From Candidatus Uabimicrobium amorphum (GTDB lineage Bacteria; Planctomycetota; Uabimicrobiia; Uabimicrobiales; Uabimicrobiaceae): a stretch of 64,000 bases of DNA. Numbering within the stretch: the stretch's first letter is position 1; the number at the start of each line of letters is the position of its first letter. Under the pieces are notes generated by a model. That model did not search any database. It saw only the letters and a program-made list of their open reading frames with translations, and had not been told where the DNA came from. The DNA is taken from positions 6,214,501 through 6,278,500 of the forward strand of contig NZ_AP019860.1 of assembly GCF_009002475.1 (NCBI RefSeq), read 5' to 3'. The translations under genes were made by a program, and so were the position numbers. Shown piece by piece: positions 9,195-19,209 of this stretch.

Positions 9195-11351
9195 TTACTT
9201 AATCATGTCTAAATCTTTCATGATCCCTCGTAACCTGGGTATATATACCTCGTTAAAGTCATGAGCATCAAAACTCCAGCCAGATAGCCCACTCATACCT
9301 ACAGAATTGACGACAATGTCATCATTATCAACTAAGCGATAGTAGCGGTTTTCTTGTTCTGGTGGTCGTGGATGGTTAAAATTTTCATTAACAGGAGAAC
9401 CTACAGCAACCCAACGTAAATGCTTTTTTACCCATGGTCTATATCCCAAAATTTGCATAATAAAACACGCATTACGAACTATTACGCATCCTTGAGAATG
9501 ACTTACTATCGTCATCGGTTCGCCCTTTTGAGCTTTTTCGTACATTAGCCCTGCAACGCGTCTAGTACAGTAGTTACTAACATAGATTTTATCAAGTAAT
9601 CTTCTTGGATCTCTTGGTATTGTTACATCAAATGATAAAAACTCTTGTGCAAGTTTGGACAACACACGGAGTGTTTCTTCAAAAGGTGCGAGATTATACC
9701 AATCTAGATCACTAAGAGTTTCTGTAAAATCTAGTGCATAAAATTTATTTCCTGTATTATAGCCATCAGGATCATCATGTGATTTATTATAAATTACGCG
9801 GATAGGGTGTTGTAGAGTATCAGCAAGCATTCTCATAGAAGTTTGAGCTTTCTTTTCGGTAGTTGCAACACCATTAACATAATAGATTATATGTCCATCC
9901 AGTGTTTTTCCCTGACTATCCGTATTTTGATGAAACTTCTTAGGTATTTCTGTATCGCGATCCATTAGTGCATTTAGTAATTCTCTTAGAAGAGTTCCTT
10001 CTAGCCTGTTAAATTCTACCATGCTCGCTTTTTTTAAAGTCTCTTTGCGTCGTTTGAGAAACTTCATTCCATGTTCCCACTCATTTTGGGGATCGTAGTT
10101 TTTAAGGTCGAAATTCTCAACAGCTCGTATTCTCTCGTCAAGGTATTTTCCTCCCGCTTTGAGTTCTGTACGTAAGCTATCTTCTAAAGTTCGGAAACGA
10201 TTATCAATATACGTATTTAAGACTTTACTTCGATCGGCAAGGTAATCATTTGTAACCCTGAGGTGCCTTTTGATGTTAAAGGTCGCTTTTACAAAATTCC
10301 CTAGATGTTCTCCTTTTTCGTCAGCCCAACCAGTAAAGGCGTCCCAGTCAGATTGTTTTTGATAGTCACTTTTTTCGCCAACTATTTGGTAGATTAGTTC
10401 TTCTCCGCCTTTTACTGATAAATATAAATATTCTCCGCCTACTGACCAATTTAAGTCGAGAGGAATTTTTTCATACCCTTTTGTACTTTCTTCGTGGCGA
10501 GTTAAAACTTCTATTTCTTGAAGTGGATTATACCCTCCTTTTTTGTAAGCCATGTATATATATGATCCACCAGCACCAGCATTGAGGTCATGTCCCCTTA
10601 AAGTATAACCAGGAGGGGCAGAAACATTTTCTGGACCAGCTACCAAAAATAGACCAGTGATTCTGTCATCAGGATTTTCGGGGGTTTCAACTTTATAACA
10701 CAAATAAATATACTCTCCACCTGCACCAGTATTGAGATCCTTGGTACTTTTGTACCCTTCCGGAATTTCTTTACTATCCCATTTTACAGTAAGATGCGTT
10801 ATTCCTTTTCTATATACTGTTACACTTTTCTTAACAGAAACTCCGTTGAAAGCTGCAACTATCTTCACCTCTAAATCTCTACTATCTGTTGATAGTGTTT
10901 TAAAAACTTTTTTTATCTGATTTTGAAACACTTTATTTTCAAGTTTAGCATATCCATTTGGGGTAATCATCCATTCACATTTATCTGTTACCCTATATGA
11001 ACACGGTTCATTTTCGGAAAAAGAAGCATAAGCTTCAAATTGAGGTTGCTCATTTTCATAAAACGAATCTGGGCCAAAGATAGCTATCCTATGAATATCA
11101 GACTTATCAATATGAGCCCTTAGATTTTTACAGTGAAAACCAGGCTTAAAAAAAATTTGTTTTTTTGCCATCAATTCAGTTTTAGAGCTACCAAACCTTT
11201 GTGTTGTTTGTATGTCATTTAATGACTTATGAATTACACCAACTTTTAAGTTTTTACCTGTTTCGAAGCCACAATCTAAATATAACTGTTTTTCTTGAGA
11301 CGCTAAAAAGTTTGTAGCGATAAAAAATAGAATGAAATATACTGTTTTCAT
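9195..11351 (-). CDS. Secreted beta-prism (MABP-like) protein fused to an alpha/beta-hydrolase (lipase/esterase-like) domain
   Basis: A 718-residue protein in a modular order: signal peptide 1-19; coathanger-like motif at 60-81 (IFFKPGFHCKN); Ig-like/BIG2-like domain about 88-183; MABP-like beta-prism about 185-320 with three internal repeats of the form GY..(x)DLN.G.GG.YIYL.YK; helical linker to about 480; alpha/beta-hydrolase-like domain 485-715. The hydrolase part shows the nucleophile elbow SHSQG (Ser619), a downstream Asp in VDNDDIV (675-678) and a late His in DAHDF (His697), the order of a lipase triad. Beta-prisms of this type bind membranes or glycans in other systems, so membrane-directed ester hydrolysis is a reasonable inference. 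The start is preceded by GAGGGG. It lies 24 bp after the 11376-13064 gene. Confidence 0.82.
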   Translation of the reverse strand: MKTVYFILFFIATNFLASQEKQLYLDCGFETGKNLKVGVIHKSLNDIQTTQRFGSSKTELMAKKQIFFKPGFHCKNLRAHIDKSDIHRIAIFGPDSFYENEQPQFEAYASFSENEPCSYRVTDKCEWMITPNGYAKLENKVFQNQIKKVFKTLSTDSRDLEVKIVAAFNGVSVKKSVTVYRKGITHLTVKWDSKEIPEGYKSTKDLNTGAGGEYIYLCYKVETPENPDDRITGLFLVAGPENVSAPPGYTLRGHDLNAGAGGSYIYMAYKKGGYNPLQEIEVLTRHEESTKGYEKIPLDLNWSVGGEYLYLSVKGGEELIYQIVGEKSDYQKQSDWDAFTGWADEKGEHLGNFVKATFNIKRHLRVTNDYLADRSKVLNTYIDNRFRTLEDSLRTELKAGGKYLDERIRAVENFDLKNYDPQNEWEHGMKFLKRRKETLKKASMVEFNRLEGTLLRELLNALMDRDTEIPKKFHQNTDSQGKTLDGHIIYYVNGVATTEKKAQTSMRMLADTLQHPIRVIYNKSHDDPDGYNTGNKFYALDFTETLSDLDWYNLAPFEETLRVLSKLAQEFLSFDVTIPRDPRRLLDKIYVSNYCTRRVAGLMYEKAQKGEPMTIVSHSQGCVIVRNACFIMQILGYRPWVKKHLRWVAVGSPVNENFNHPRPPEQENRYYRLVDNDDIVVNSVGMSGLSGWSFDAHDFNEVYIPRLRGIMKDLDMIK

Positions 11352-11375
11352 ATCCCCTCACAATTTTTAAATTAC

Positions 11376-13064
11376 CTAATCTCTAACTACGCGGATAGCA
11401 ACAAATGGTTGCCACGAAAACGTTTTTGAAGCGGTTTGTCCAAATAATTTATTGGAACCAGAATACGAAGCTACACCAGCCCTAACATGAATACGAATGC
11501 TGCCATATGAATTTATTTTCCCATTTACAAAACTCCGAACAGCTTCATCTGGATCTTTCCCATCTACTAAGGCTTTGAAAAAGCGTTCCATGACATCAAA
11601 AACTAAATTATCTATATCGTTGAGCATTTCATCCGCTATTTGTCGTGCAGTTTTTTCTAAATACAATGAAAATGTTTCAATTGTATTTGTTGTAATTTTT
11701 TCAAATGACTCAATGCCAATTTCTTCTATTTTGGTGAGAGTTGCGTTGCCGCCTCCTCCATAAATATCAATACCTATAGCTACTAAAATTTCGGCTAAGT
11801 CTGTTTCTGTAATTTCTCTTCCCCAGGCTACTGTCCAACGTCCTTTACCATCTTCATTTTCATGATTATAAATTTCTTCTCTTTTATCCCACTTGTTTGT
11901 TTCATAGCCGACAACATTGCTAACAGCTTTTTCTATTTTCTGAAGTTCTCTTTGGATGGTCTGTGCAGTTTCTTTTGCTTTTTCAACTTCTCCCTTTAAA
12001 ATTTCAAGTTTTTGATTAACATATCCTTCGATATTTTTGTGTAGGTAATCTTCATCATTTCCATAAGGAATAGCAAGTATTTCATTTCCACCTTTTACAA
12101 AAATATAAATATCCTGCCCATGATATTCGCGCAAAGGAGACTGGATTGATTCTTTTATATGTTGATGGCATCCAAAGTTTGTACTGAGGTTTATTCTTGT
12201 ATATCCTGGCTCAGGTAACCCCATTGCGTCTTTCGCTGCAATTAAGTTTTCGATAGGGTTATTTCCTCCTGTTTTGATACAAAGATAAACATAGGCCGTT
12301 CCGTCGCCACATCCTTTGTTCAAATCAACAACAACTTTGTATCCTGGAGAAATAGGAATTTCTTTACCACCTGCGACTATGGCAATACCCGTAATTCTAT
12401 TATCTGGAGAAATAGGCTCGGTCTTAACTCCTAGAAAGATATGCGGTGTAGTAGGCGCAGTGCCACTGGTAAAACTGTTTGTACCTCTCACTTCAATATG
12501 CTTATGACCATTTGCTTCCGCTTTTTCTATAGCGCCTGATATTTCTTTATCAATTCCTGCCTGAATTGAGGTGATACCGAGCTTTAAAATTTTTACAGGA
12601 AACTTTACTTCAAACACAACACCTTCTACAGCAAAAGCGGCGACAATATCAATTTCAATATCGTAGGGAACTGTTTTGGCTTCAAAATTACCTTGAAAGA
12701 TACCACCATAGCTCTTATGAGAAACAATCCACTTGCAAACATTTGTTATATCTAGAGTTGTATCAGGAAAATGTGCAGTAGCTTTATATTTTGCTGAACG
12801 CTTTTCATACAAAGCACTTATGCCACTAACAGAAATGCCTGTAGGGATATTTCGCGAGATGCGGATACGGGATTGTGTAGTGTGAAATCCAGGTATAAGT
12901 TGTACCTTTTTCCTGGTAACTGTGTTGTTTTTTTGTGCTCCATCGAACAATTTTTTGCCAAGATATGTTTCTGTAGGAATTTTTTTATAAACAGTTTTTA
13001 CTGGTCCATAATAATCAGCAAATAACGATATGGGGAACAAGAAAAATAAAAAAAGTATCTTCAT
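11376..13064 (-). CDS. Secreted beta-prism (MABP-like) protein with Ig-like domain
   Basis: A 562-residue exported protein. After a signal peptide ending SLFA it has a coathanger-like motif (VQLIPGFHTTQSRIRI, about 52-70), an Ig-like BIG2-type domain (about 72-170), and an MABP-like beta-prism with repeats such as GYKVVVDLNKGCGDGTAYVY. A coiled coil follows at about 330-385, then a conserved C-terminal domain ending WQPFVAIRVVRD. It is a clear paralogue of the 557-residue protein at 36677-38350 over its whole length (shared YYGP/YVGP start, GYETNKW/TYETTKW, IYGGGG/VYGGGG and the same ending). No enzyme motif is visible. Binding of membrane or sugar is inferred from the fold only. It sits between the tail-fibre-like gene and the esterase fusion; RBS AAGGAA. 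Confidence 0.85.
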   Translation of the reverse strand: MKILFLFFLFPISLFADYYGPVKTVYKKIPTETYLGKKLFDGAQKNNTVTRKKVQLIPGFHTTQSRIRISRNIPTGISVSGISALYEKRSAKYKATAHFPDTTLDITNVCKWIVSHKSYGGIFQGNFEAKTVPYDIEIDIVAAFAVEGVVFEVKFPVKILKLGITSIQAGIDKEISGAIEKAEANGHKHIEVRGTNSFTSGTAPTTPHIFLGVKTEPISPDNRITGIAIVAGGKEIPISPGYKVVVDLNKGCGDGTAYVYLCIKTGGNNPIENLIAAKDAMGLPEPGYTRINLSTNFGCHQHIKESIQSPLREYHGQDIYIFVKGGNEILAIPYGNDEDYLHKNIEGYVNQKLEILKGEVEKAKETAQTIQRELQKIEKAVSNVVGYETNKWDKREEIYNHENEDGKGRWTVAWGREITETDLAEILVAIGIDIYGGGGNATLTKIEEIGIESFEKITTNTIETFSLYLEKTARQIADEMLNDIDNLVFDVMERFFKALVDGKDPDEAVRSFVNGKINSYGSIRIHVRAGVASYSGSNKLFGQTASKTFSWQPFVAIRVVRD

Positions 13065-13083
13065 AACATTCCTTCTTCGTGAT

Positions 13084-13110
13084 AGAAAAGGCAGGAGATC
13101 TGCCTTTTCT
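13084..13110. terminator. Hairpin directly after the tail-fibre-like gene
   Basis: An 11-bp perfect stem (AGAAAAGGCAG / CTGCCTTTTCT) with a 5-base loop lies between the stop of the 13112 gene and the start of the next gene on the same strand. There is little U tract on the minus strand after it, so an attenuator or RNA-stabilising stem is as likely as a full terminator. Confidence 0.55.
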
Positions 13111-13111
13111 C

Positions 13112-14587
13112 TTATTTCTTCAATAAACCGTGGAGTAGTTTTTCAACTTTTTCGAGACGCTTTTGCATTTCAAGTTTTTCTGCTTCCATGCGTTCTTTCA
13201 TTTGGTGCTTTTCCACCTTGAGTGATTTGATTTGTTTATCTTGCTGAATTGTATACAAAGTAAGTTCTTCTATCTTCTGTAGTAGTTTCCCTTGCATTGC
13301 GCCTAACTGGATACCATTTTGTTTTACTTCTTTTCCTGAAGGGATATCAGGCAAATGTTTATTCTTTTTAATTTGTTGCTCTACTTCCTCTAAAGAAGTC
13401 AGGTTATAACTGTCATCAAAAACAAAGTCCGGCCAATCTTGATGAAGTGCAACCAGTACTTCTTCTGCTAGTACCTTTCCTTTTACAGCAAGACTGTATG
13501 TGGAATGAGGAGAACACTTAATTCCAACATTCCCACCTTCGTTGATAGCAAACAAATCTCGAGCTGGAGTCGTAGTATAATTACTAATGTAAAAACTACC
13601 TCCGCTGGAAGCTAGCCTCCAGTTACCTTTATGATTATCTAACCGTAGAGATGTAAAATGCTTTTCTGAACAAATATGTAAATTTGCCTTTGGATCTGTT
13701 GTACCAACCCCAATCGCTCCGCTAACATTAAGGTTGTTATTAATTTTGGTATGCCCACCTATTGTTAGAGTGTATTTATCAGAAGGTTGTGCATTAATTG
13801 CTACCCAGCCATCCTTATCGATTGTCATTGCTTTTCCAACAGGGGTATTGAAAGAAAGTTCTGTTGGAGACATAATTTTTCCAGTCCCCAGCGTCAAGTC
13901 TGTTATGTTCACTTTTTTAGCATTAATATTTTGAGCAATGATATCTTTAGAAGCCTTTATGGATCCATCCACAAAAAGTCTATGGCTTACCCCATTGAGA
14001 TTGGTATTTGTACCAATAGCAATACAACCGTTGCTTTTTACTGCGAACAAATCTTCGCCGCTTTTCATATTGCTGAGATAAAAATTAGTTCCACTAGAAG
14101 AAGCCTTCCATTTTCCAAGATTACTTTCCAACAGCAGGGAGGCATAGTTTTCTGTTGATTTAGCGTGTAGCACCCCTTCAGGACTATCTGTTCCAATACC
14201 AATTTTATTTTGAGCAATGATATTGGTAGATGCCTTGATAAGCCCACTGTTAATATTTTGAGAAAAAATATTTCCAGAAGCCTTTATGGAACCATCAACA
14301 AAAAGTCTGTGGCTTACGCCATTGAGATTGGTATTTGTACCAATAGCAATACAACCGTTGCTTTTTACTGCAAACAAATCTTCACCGCTTTTCATATTGC
14401 TGAGATAAAAATGGGGACCACTGGAAGTTAGCTTCCACTTTCCAGACTCATGTTCCAATAGTAAAGATGTTGGGCTTTCTGCTGATTTTACATGTAAGTT
14501 TGTAGCATTGATAGTTTCTGTGTGGTTTTGCGCTGTAGTAAATCCAACTATGGATAAAAATAAAAGAGTAACTATATATTTTTGCAT
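13112..14587 (-). CDS. Secreted tail-fibre-like repeat protein with Bacteroidetes-type C-terminal coiled-coil domain
   Basis: Signal peptide (MQKYIVTLLFLSIVGFTTAQ), then repeated units around a GIGT..P..LH motif (CIAIGTNTN, GIGTDSPEG, GVGTTDPKA), as in phage tail fibres and trimeric surface fibres. The C-terminal domain reads SLEEVEQQIKKNKHLPDIPS followed by KIEELTLYTIQQ and a coiled coil, which may mediate trimerisation. It is homologous to the proteins at 32736-35126 and 49681-52587. ATG at 14587 is preferred: AGGAG lies 6 bases upstream, while the longer frame would begin with TTG. It is first in the minus-strand secreted operon; the IS4-family copy lies 184 bp upstream. A fibrous surface or secreted structure is likely; its partner is unknown. 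Confidence 0.85.
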   Translation of the reverse strand: MQKYIVTLLFLSIVGFTTAQNHTETINATNLHVKSAESPTSLLLEHESGKWKLTSSGPHFYLSNMKSGEDLFAVKSNGCIAIGTNTNLNGVSHRLFVDGSIKASGNIFSQNINSGLIKASTNIIAQNKIGIGTDSPEGVLHAKSTENYASLLLESNLGKWKASSSGTNFYLSNMKSGEDLFAVKSNGCIAIGTNTNLNGVSHRLFVDGSIKASKDIIAQNINAKKVNITDLTLGTGKIMSPTELSFNTPVGKAMTIDKDGWVAINAQPSDKYTLTIGGHTKINNNLNVSGAIGVGTTDPKANLHICSEKHFTSLRLDNHKGNWRLASSGGSFYISNYTTTPARDLFAINEGGNVGIKCSPHSTYSLAVKGKVLAEEVLVALHQDWPDFVFDDSYNLTSLEEVEQQIKKNKHLPDIPSGKEVKQNGIQLGAMQGKLLQKIEELTLYTIQQDKQIKSLKVEKHQMKERMEAEKLEMQKRLEKVEKLLHGLLKK

Positions 14588-14771
14588 CAAATTCTCCTGA
14601 TCTGAATGAAACTAATAACTTTGAAAAATTTATAACATCATGGGCTAAAAAAATTAATCTTTTGAATTTATATTTGCCCAATTCTTTCTCAATTAAACCT
14701 CTTAAGTATTTATGTTTTGGAACGGTTATAACTCATATGGTAGACAATGTAGCAGCGGTTGGGTGACAGGG

Positions 14772-16162
14772 CAAGCCCATTGACTTAAGAAAATCTAGTA
14801 AGTAGGTTTTCGTTTTCTTTTATAGTAATTAACTTGTTTTCGAGGAGATTTAACTCGGGGTCGAGGGCGATCTTTTCGAATGCAAGTAGGAGAAGAAAGA
14901 AAAAGTTGAGTAAGTTTTTCAAAAAGTAAATCAGAGTCATTTTCAAAAAGTAAATCAAGAGCGTAGTTTTTAATGGTATTAAAAGAAACGGATTTATTGA
15001 CCTGCTGAGGATACTTATTGCTAGAAGTTTTCTGATCAAGAATATCTTGAGCATCTTCAATAAGAATAGATTCAAGACCACTAATGTAAATAGTAGCATA
15101 GAAATCTTGTTGAACAGATAGAGTAGTTTTGCCAGTGAAATTCTCAAGGTCAAGACGGTTTTTAATGCGATCAAAGAAAGTTTCTATACCCCATCTAAAC
15201 CAATAAAGCTCTTTAAAATCATCAGTGGGGTACAATTGTTCATCCACTAAGGAAGAAACAAGGACTTCAACATCACCTGTATCAAGCATAACACGAACAA
15301 AACGTACAGAAATTTTCGATGGTAGAGACTGGTCATTAACTAATTTCTTTTTATCGTCAGGAGGTTCAATAGTTGTAATACAGCTCTCAATTTTCTGCTT
15401 AAACATTTTGTTTGCTTGATAGAAAGAATTAACAGGACATCTAACTACAAAATTGATACCTTTTTTACATAAATGTGCTAACAGGGTATATGAACAATAA
15501 CCTCTGTCGAAGAGAATGAGATCATTTTCATTTGCATGTTGAAAGTGTTTGTAAGCAAATAGCTCTTCATCTTTTTTACAGTGTCCTATTTCGCTATCAA
15601 TTGCGATTTCGTTTAGTAGATCATAAAGTACTGACACTGTTGCAAATGCGTGTGATCCTTCTACACTTATGTTTTTATTTTTATATCTTATTGTGCCAAA
15701 ATGTTCTTCTATCTCTTTTTCATTTGGAAGTCTTACTTTTGATCCGTCTATTGCACATAGACGAAAACCTTTGTATTTTCTGTAGTCTTCATCTTCATAC
15801 AATGTTTCAACTACTGCTTGCTTATTTAACTCTATAAAGGCTGTATAATTCAGCTTTTTCCTTGCTTTTGTATATGCTCCTGAGGTTACCGTTGTAAAAT
15901 TTGTAAGCAAGTCTTTTACGAATTCGTTTAGCCTATTTTGTATTGATTTTATGCTTTTACGTATCATGAATACCATTAATCTTGAAAAAGGTAGTTTTCT
16001 TTCTCTTGTAAAGTCTTTTTCGTTTTTACGATGCATTTTTTTGAAACGCTCTGACTCTAATAGTTCTTTACTTTTATCTATTACTCTTTTTTTTCATAAT
16101 CTCTTCTTTTACTGTTTTAAATTATTTTATACTATATACTTACGCTTAAGTCAATGGGCTTG
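14772..16162 (-). mobile_element. IS4-family insertion sequence, copy 1 (1391 bp)
   Basis: Ends are the perfect 18-bp inverted repeats CAAGCCCATTGACTTAAG (14772-14789) and its complement (16145-16162). It is flanked by an 11-bp direct target duplication GGGTGACAGGG (14761-14771 and 16163-16173). It encodes one transposase on the minus strand. A second copy of the same length, encoding an identical protein, lies at 40505-41895, so both insertions are recent. Confidence 0.96.
14795..16036 (-). CDS. IS4-family transposase (DDE, YREK type), copy 1
   Basis: A 413-residue DDE transposase. The catalytic acids are seen in CAIDGSKV (Asp97), ILFDRGY (Asp177) and the Y-x2-R-x3-E-x6-K signature (WFRWGIETFFDRIK, Glu about 284) that defines the IS4 family. 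Frame upstream of the ATG at 16036 stays homologous-looking (LLESERFKK precedes it) back to an A8 run just after an ATG at 16095-16097 with an AAGAG ribosome site. The true start is therefore probably upstream, reached by slippage on the A8 run (7 or 10 A's would join the frames). Identical in protein sequence to the copy at 40631-41872. Confidence 0.93.
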   Translation of the reverse strand: MHRKNEKDFTRERKLPFSRLMVFMIRKSIKSIQNRLNEFVKDLLTNFTTVTSGAYTKARKKLNYTAFIELNKQAVVETLYEDEDYRKYKGFRLCAIDGSKVRLPNEKEIEEHFGTIRYKNKNISVEGSHAFATVSVLYDLLNEIAIDSEIGHCKKDEELFAYKHFQHANENDLILFDRGYCSYTLLAHLCKKGINFVVRCPVNSFYQANKMFKQKIESCITTIEPPDDKKKLVNDQSLPSKISVRFVRVMLDTGDVEVLVSSLVDEQLYPTDDFKELYWFRWGIETFFDRIKNRLDLENFTGKTTLSVQQDFYATIYISGLESILIEDAQDILDQKTSSNKYPQQVNKSVSFNTIKNYALDLLFENDSDLLFEKLTQLFLSSPTCIRKDRPRPRVKSPRKQVNYYKRKRKPTY

Positions 16163-16390
16163 GGGTGACAGGGGCGTGGTTTTGTTAAAACAAACTCAGC
16201 ACTATGACTTTTTCAAAATTTTTAAAATTTTCAATTGTAATTTTACAATAACCGACAATATCTTGTTTGTCTACAAAAAAACAATGCTTTAGCGAAGCTC
16301 TATCATTACATTCTCAAACTAAACCACTTAAGTTATGTAAAATTTTTATTTTTTGAGAACTTTTTGTAATAAAGACTAACAGTACAGGAA

Positions 16391-19204
16391 TTATTGATTT
16401 TCTTTTAATTCTATTTCTACTTGCTTTGGAGTTTTTCCTTCAAGTAAAAGTTTTACTCTTTTTGCTGTCTCTTTATATGTTTTGGATGAGTACATGTTTG
16501 CTTTTTTGGTATTTCCCTGCCATGCATAAATAGCAGCAACGGTATTTAGAATTTCATAGTCTTCTGATTTGGATAAAATTTGTATGTCTTCTTGAGTAAA
16601 GACGTTTTTCTTTTCTTCTAGATAAGCATGCCATACGCATGAATTTAAGACTTTAAGTCCCAATACTTTTTGATTTGCTTCTATTTGTAAAAATTGTCGG
16701 ATATGAGGAATAACAGTTTTTAAAGAATTTTTTTCTGCTATTTCTTTCAAGGCATAAACTGCTGAATTTTGAACATCTTTATCTGAATCTTTTAATAGGG
16801 GGATAAGAGAAGGTGCAGCTTTTTCTCCCATATCTACTAATGCTTTTAAAGCTGAATATCTAATCCAGAAATCTTTATCTCTCAAAAGGGGTATAAAACA
16901 TGGTACAGCTTCTTTTCCTTTTCTCTTTATCTTTTCCAATGCTTCTTTCCCAAAAGATCTAACATATTTACTATCATTTTGCAAAAGAGGGATAAGATGT
17001 TGAATTGCAAGAGTTGTTTTTCCGATTTTCCCCAATGCCTCAGCTGCATCCCCTCTCAAATAGTAATCCTGGTCTTCTAAGAGGGAAATTAATGCTACTA
17101 TTATTTTTTCAGTTTTTTTTCCTATATTTCCCAATGCCTTCGCTGCATCCCCTCTCCCCCTCCAATCATAGTCTTTTAGAGCAGCAATAAGAGTAGGTAC
17201 AGCTTTTTCGGCTTTTTCTCCTATCTTCCCTAGTGCTCTTGCTGCATTTTTTCTCACATCTTCATCCTGGTCTTTTAACGCAAGAATGAGGTCTGGTACT
17301 GCTTTTTCTCCAATTTTTCCCAGTGCCTCTACTCCAGAATGCCTCACATTTGAGATCTGATCTTCTAGGAGGGGAATTAATTTTGGTATTATATTTTCAG
17401 CTTTTTCTCCTATCTCTCCCAATGCCCACGCTGCATTTCTTCTCACCCTCCAATCCTGGTCTTTTAGAGCAAGAACAAGAGCCGATACAGCTTTTTCAGC
17501 TTTTTCAGCTTTTTCTCCTATCTCTCCCAATGCCCACGCTGCATTTCTTCTCACCCTCCAATCCTGGTCTTTTAGAGCAAGAACAAGAGCCGATACAGCT
17601 TTTTCAGCTTTTTCTCCTATCTCTCCCAATGCCCACGCTGCATTTCTTCTCACCCTCCAATCCTGGTCTTTTAGAGCAAGAACAAGAGCCGATACAGCTT
17701 TTTCAGCTTTTTCTCCTATCTCTCCCAATGCCAACAATGTGCTACACACTACATCAGAATTTTCATTTTTCAATAAAGGGACAAGATGTGATACTACATT
17801 ATCGACTTTTTCAGCTTTTTCTCCGATTTCTCCCAATACTTCGGCTGCATTTTTTATAATATTTTTATCTTCATTTTGTAAGAGAGGAATTATTTGCCGA
17901 ATAGCTTTTTCTCCCATGTTTCCCAATACTTCTATTACACTCCGTTCTACATCTGGATCTTTTAGCAGAGGGATGAGATATGGTACAGCTTTTTCGCCCA
18001 TCTTTGCTAATGCTTCTAAAGCATTCCTTTCGAAGTATTCATTTTCCAATAGGTGTATCATTGGATATGCGTTCTTTTTCAGCCCCAGTACTTTTTTAGC
18101 TTCCTTTATTACATCCGAGTTTTCATATTTTAACAGAGATATCAATGCGTACGCGGCATATCGTCGGACATTAGAATCTTCATCTTTTAGTAAAGAACTT
18201 AAGTATGGAGTAGCAGAGGTTGCTTTTTCTCCGAGCATTACTAGTGCTATAGCTGCAGAGCATCTAACATCTGAAATTTCGCTTTTTAGAAGAGGAATTA
18301 TAGATGGTATTGCTTTTTTTCCGATTGCTTTTATGACATCTTGTGTTACATCTGTGTCTGCTTTCATCAGATGTATAAGGTATGGGATAAGATGCGGTAC
18401 TACAGAGTATGTTTTTTCACCTATTTCCCTCAGTGCTTCTAGTACTTGCCATATTACATCTGAATCTTTCGAGAGAAGAATAATAGATGATATGGCTTTT
18501 TCTCTCATATTTATTAGTGAGATAGTTGCAAAGATCTTAACATCATAATCTTGGTTTTTTGAGAGATTTTCTAAGATAGGAATGATGCATTCTTCTGTAG
18601 AGAATTCACTTTCTTGTATTCTACCAAATGCTATAGCAGCAGCTTTTCTGACATGTTGATCTTTGTCTTCCAAAAGAGAGATAAGTGAAAATATTGCTTT
18701 TTTTCCGATCACTCCCAACGCTTCTACAGCTTCCCATCTTACATTTGGGTCTCCATCTCTCAGTAGAGGAATAATATACTGCACCATTGGATACGCACTC
18801 TCCTTCATCATTCCTAATGTTTTTACTGCTTCTCGCCTTACAACTGAATCTTGATCCCTCAACAGAGGAATAACGTAAGATACAGTAGAGTAAGATTTTT
18901 CTCCGATCTTTCCCAACGCTTTTACAGCTTCCCATCTTACATTTGAACTTTTGTCCTTTAACAAAAGTACAAGATCTGGTATTGCGGGATGTGCTTTTTC
19001 CCCTATCTCTCCCAATACTTTTGCTGCATATCTTCTTACAAAAAATTTTTTATTCTGCAAAAGAGAAATGAAAGGCAGTGTTGCTTTTTTTGCTATCTTT
19101 TCTAATGCTTCTGTTGCCGAAAGCTTAATATCGTAATTTTTATTTTCATCTAATAGAGGAATAAGAGCGAGAATAACTTTTTCAGACTCACCAATCTCTC
19201 CCAA
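16391..19204 (-). pseudogene. C-terminal HEAT part of a frameshifted caspase-HEAT gene
   Basis: About 937 codons of HEAT-like units followed by the family C-terminal module (YAWQGNTKKAN, KRVKLLLEGKTPKQVE). The nominal start is only a TTG in the middle of a HEAT unit. The reading frame immediately upstream (19210-23427) ends in the middle of that same unit. Adding one A to the A6 run at 19221-19226 joins them into one unit reading EHEKNAVVEALGEIGE. I therefore treat this as the 3' part of one gene of about 2350 codons rather than an independent gene. If the missing base is a sequencing error or is bypassed by slippage, the full protein is made. Confidence 0.85.
17401..17731. repeat. Tandem 99/108-bp HEAT unit repeat
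   Basis: A near-identical HEAT-encoding unit starts at 17401, 17509, 17608 and (partial) 17707. Spacings are 108, 99 and 99 bp; the 108-bp copy has an extra 9 bases coding for a KAE triplet. Each unit encodes KDQDWRVRRNAAWALGEIG. This is a recent in-frame expansion. Confidence 0.9.
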
Positions 19205-19209
19205 TGCTT

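Noticed and set aside
17401..17731. CRISPR-like periodic repeats in the HEAT regions
   Set aside because: The repeats are in-frame protein-coding units without spacers, so they are not CRISPR arrays.
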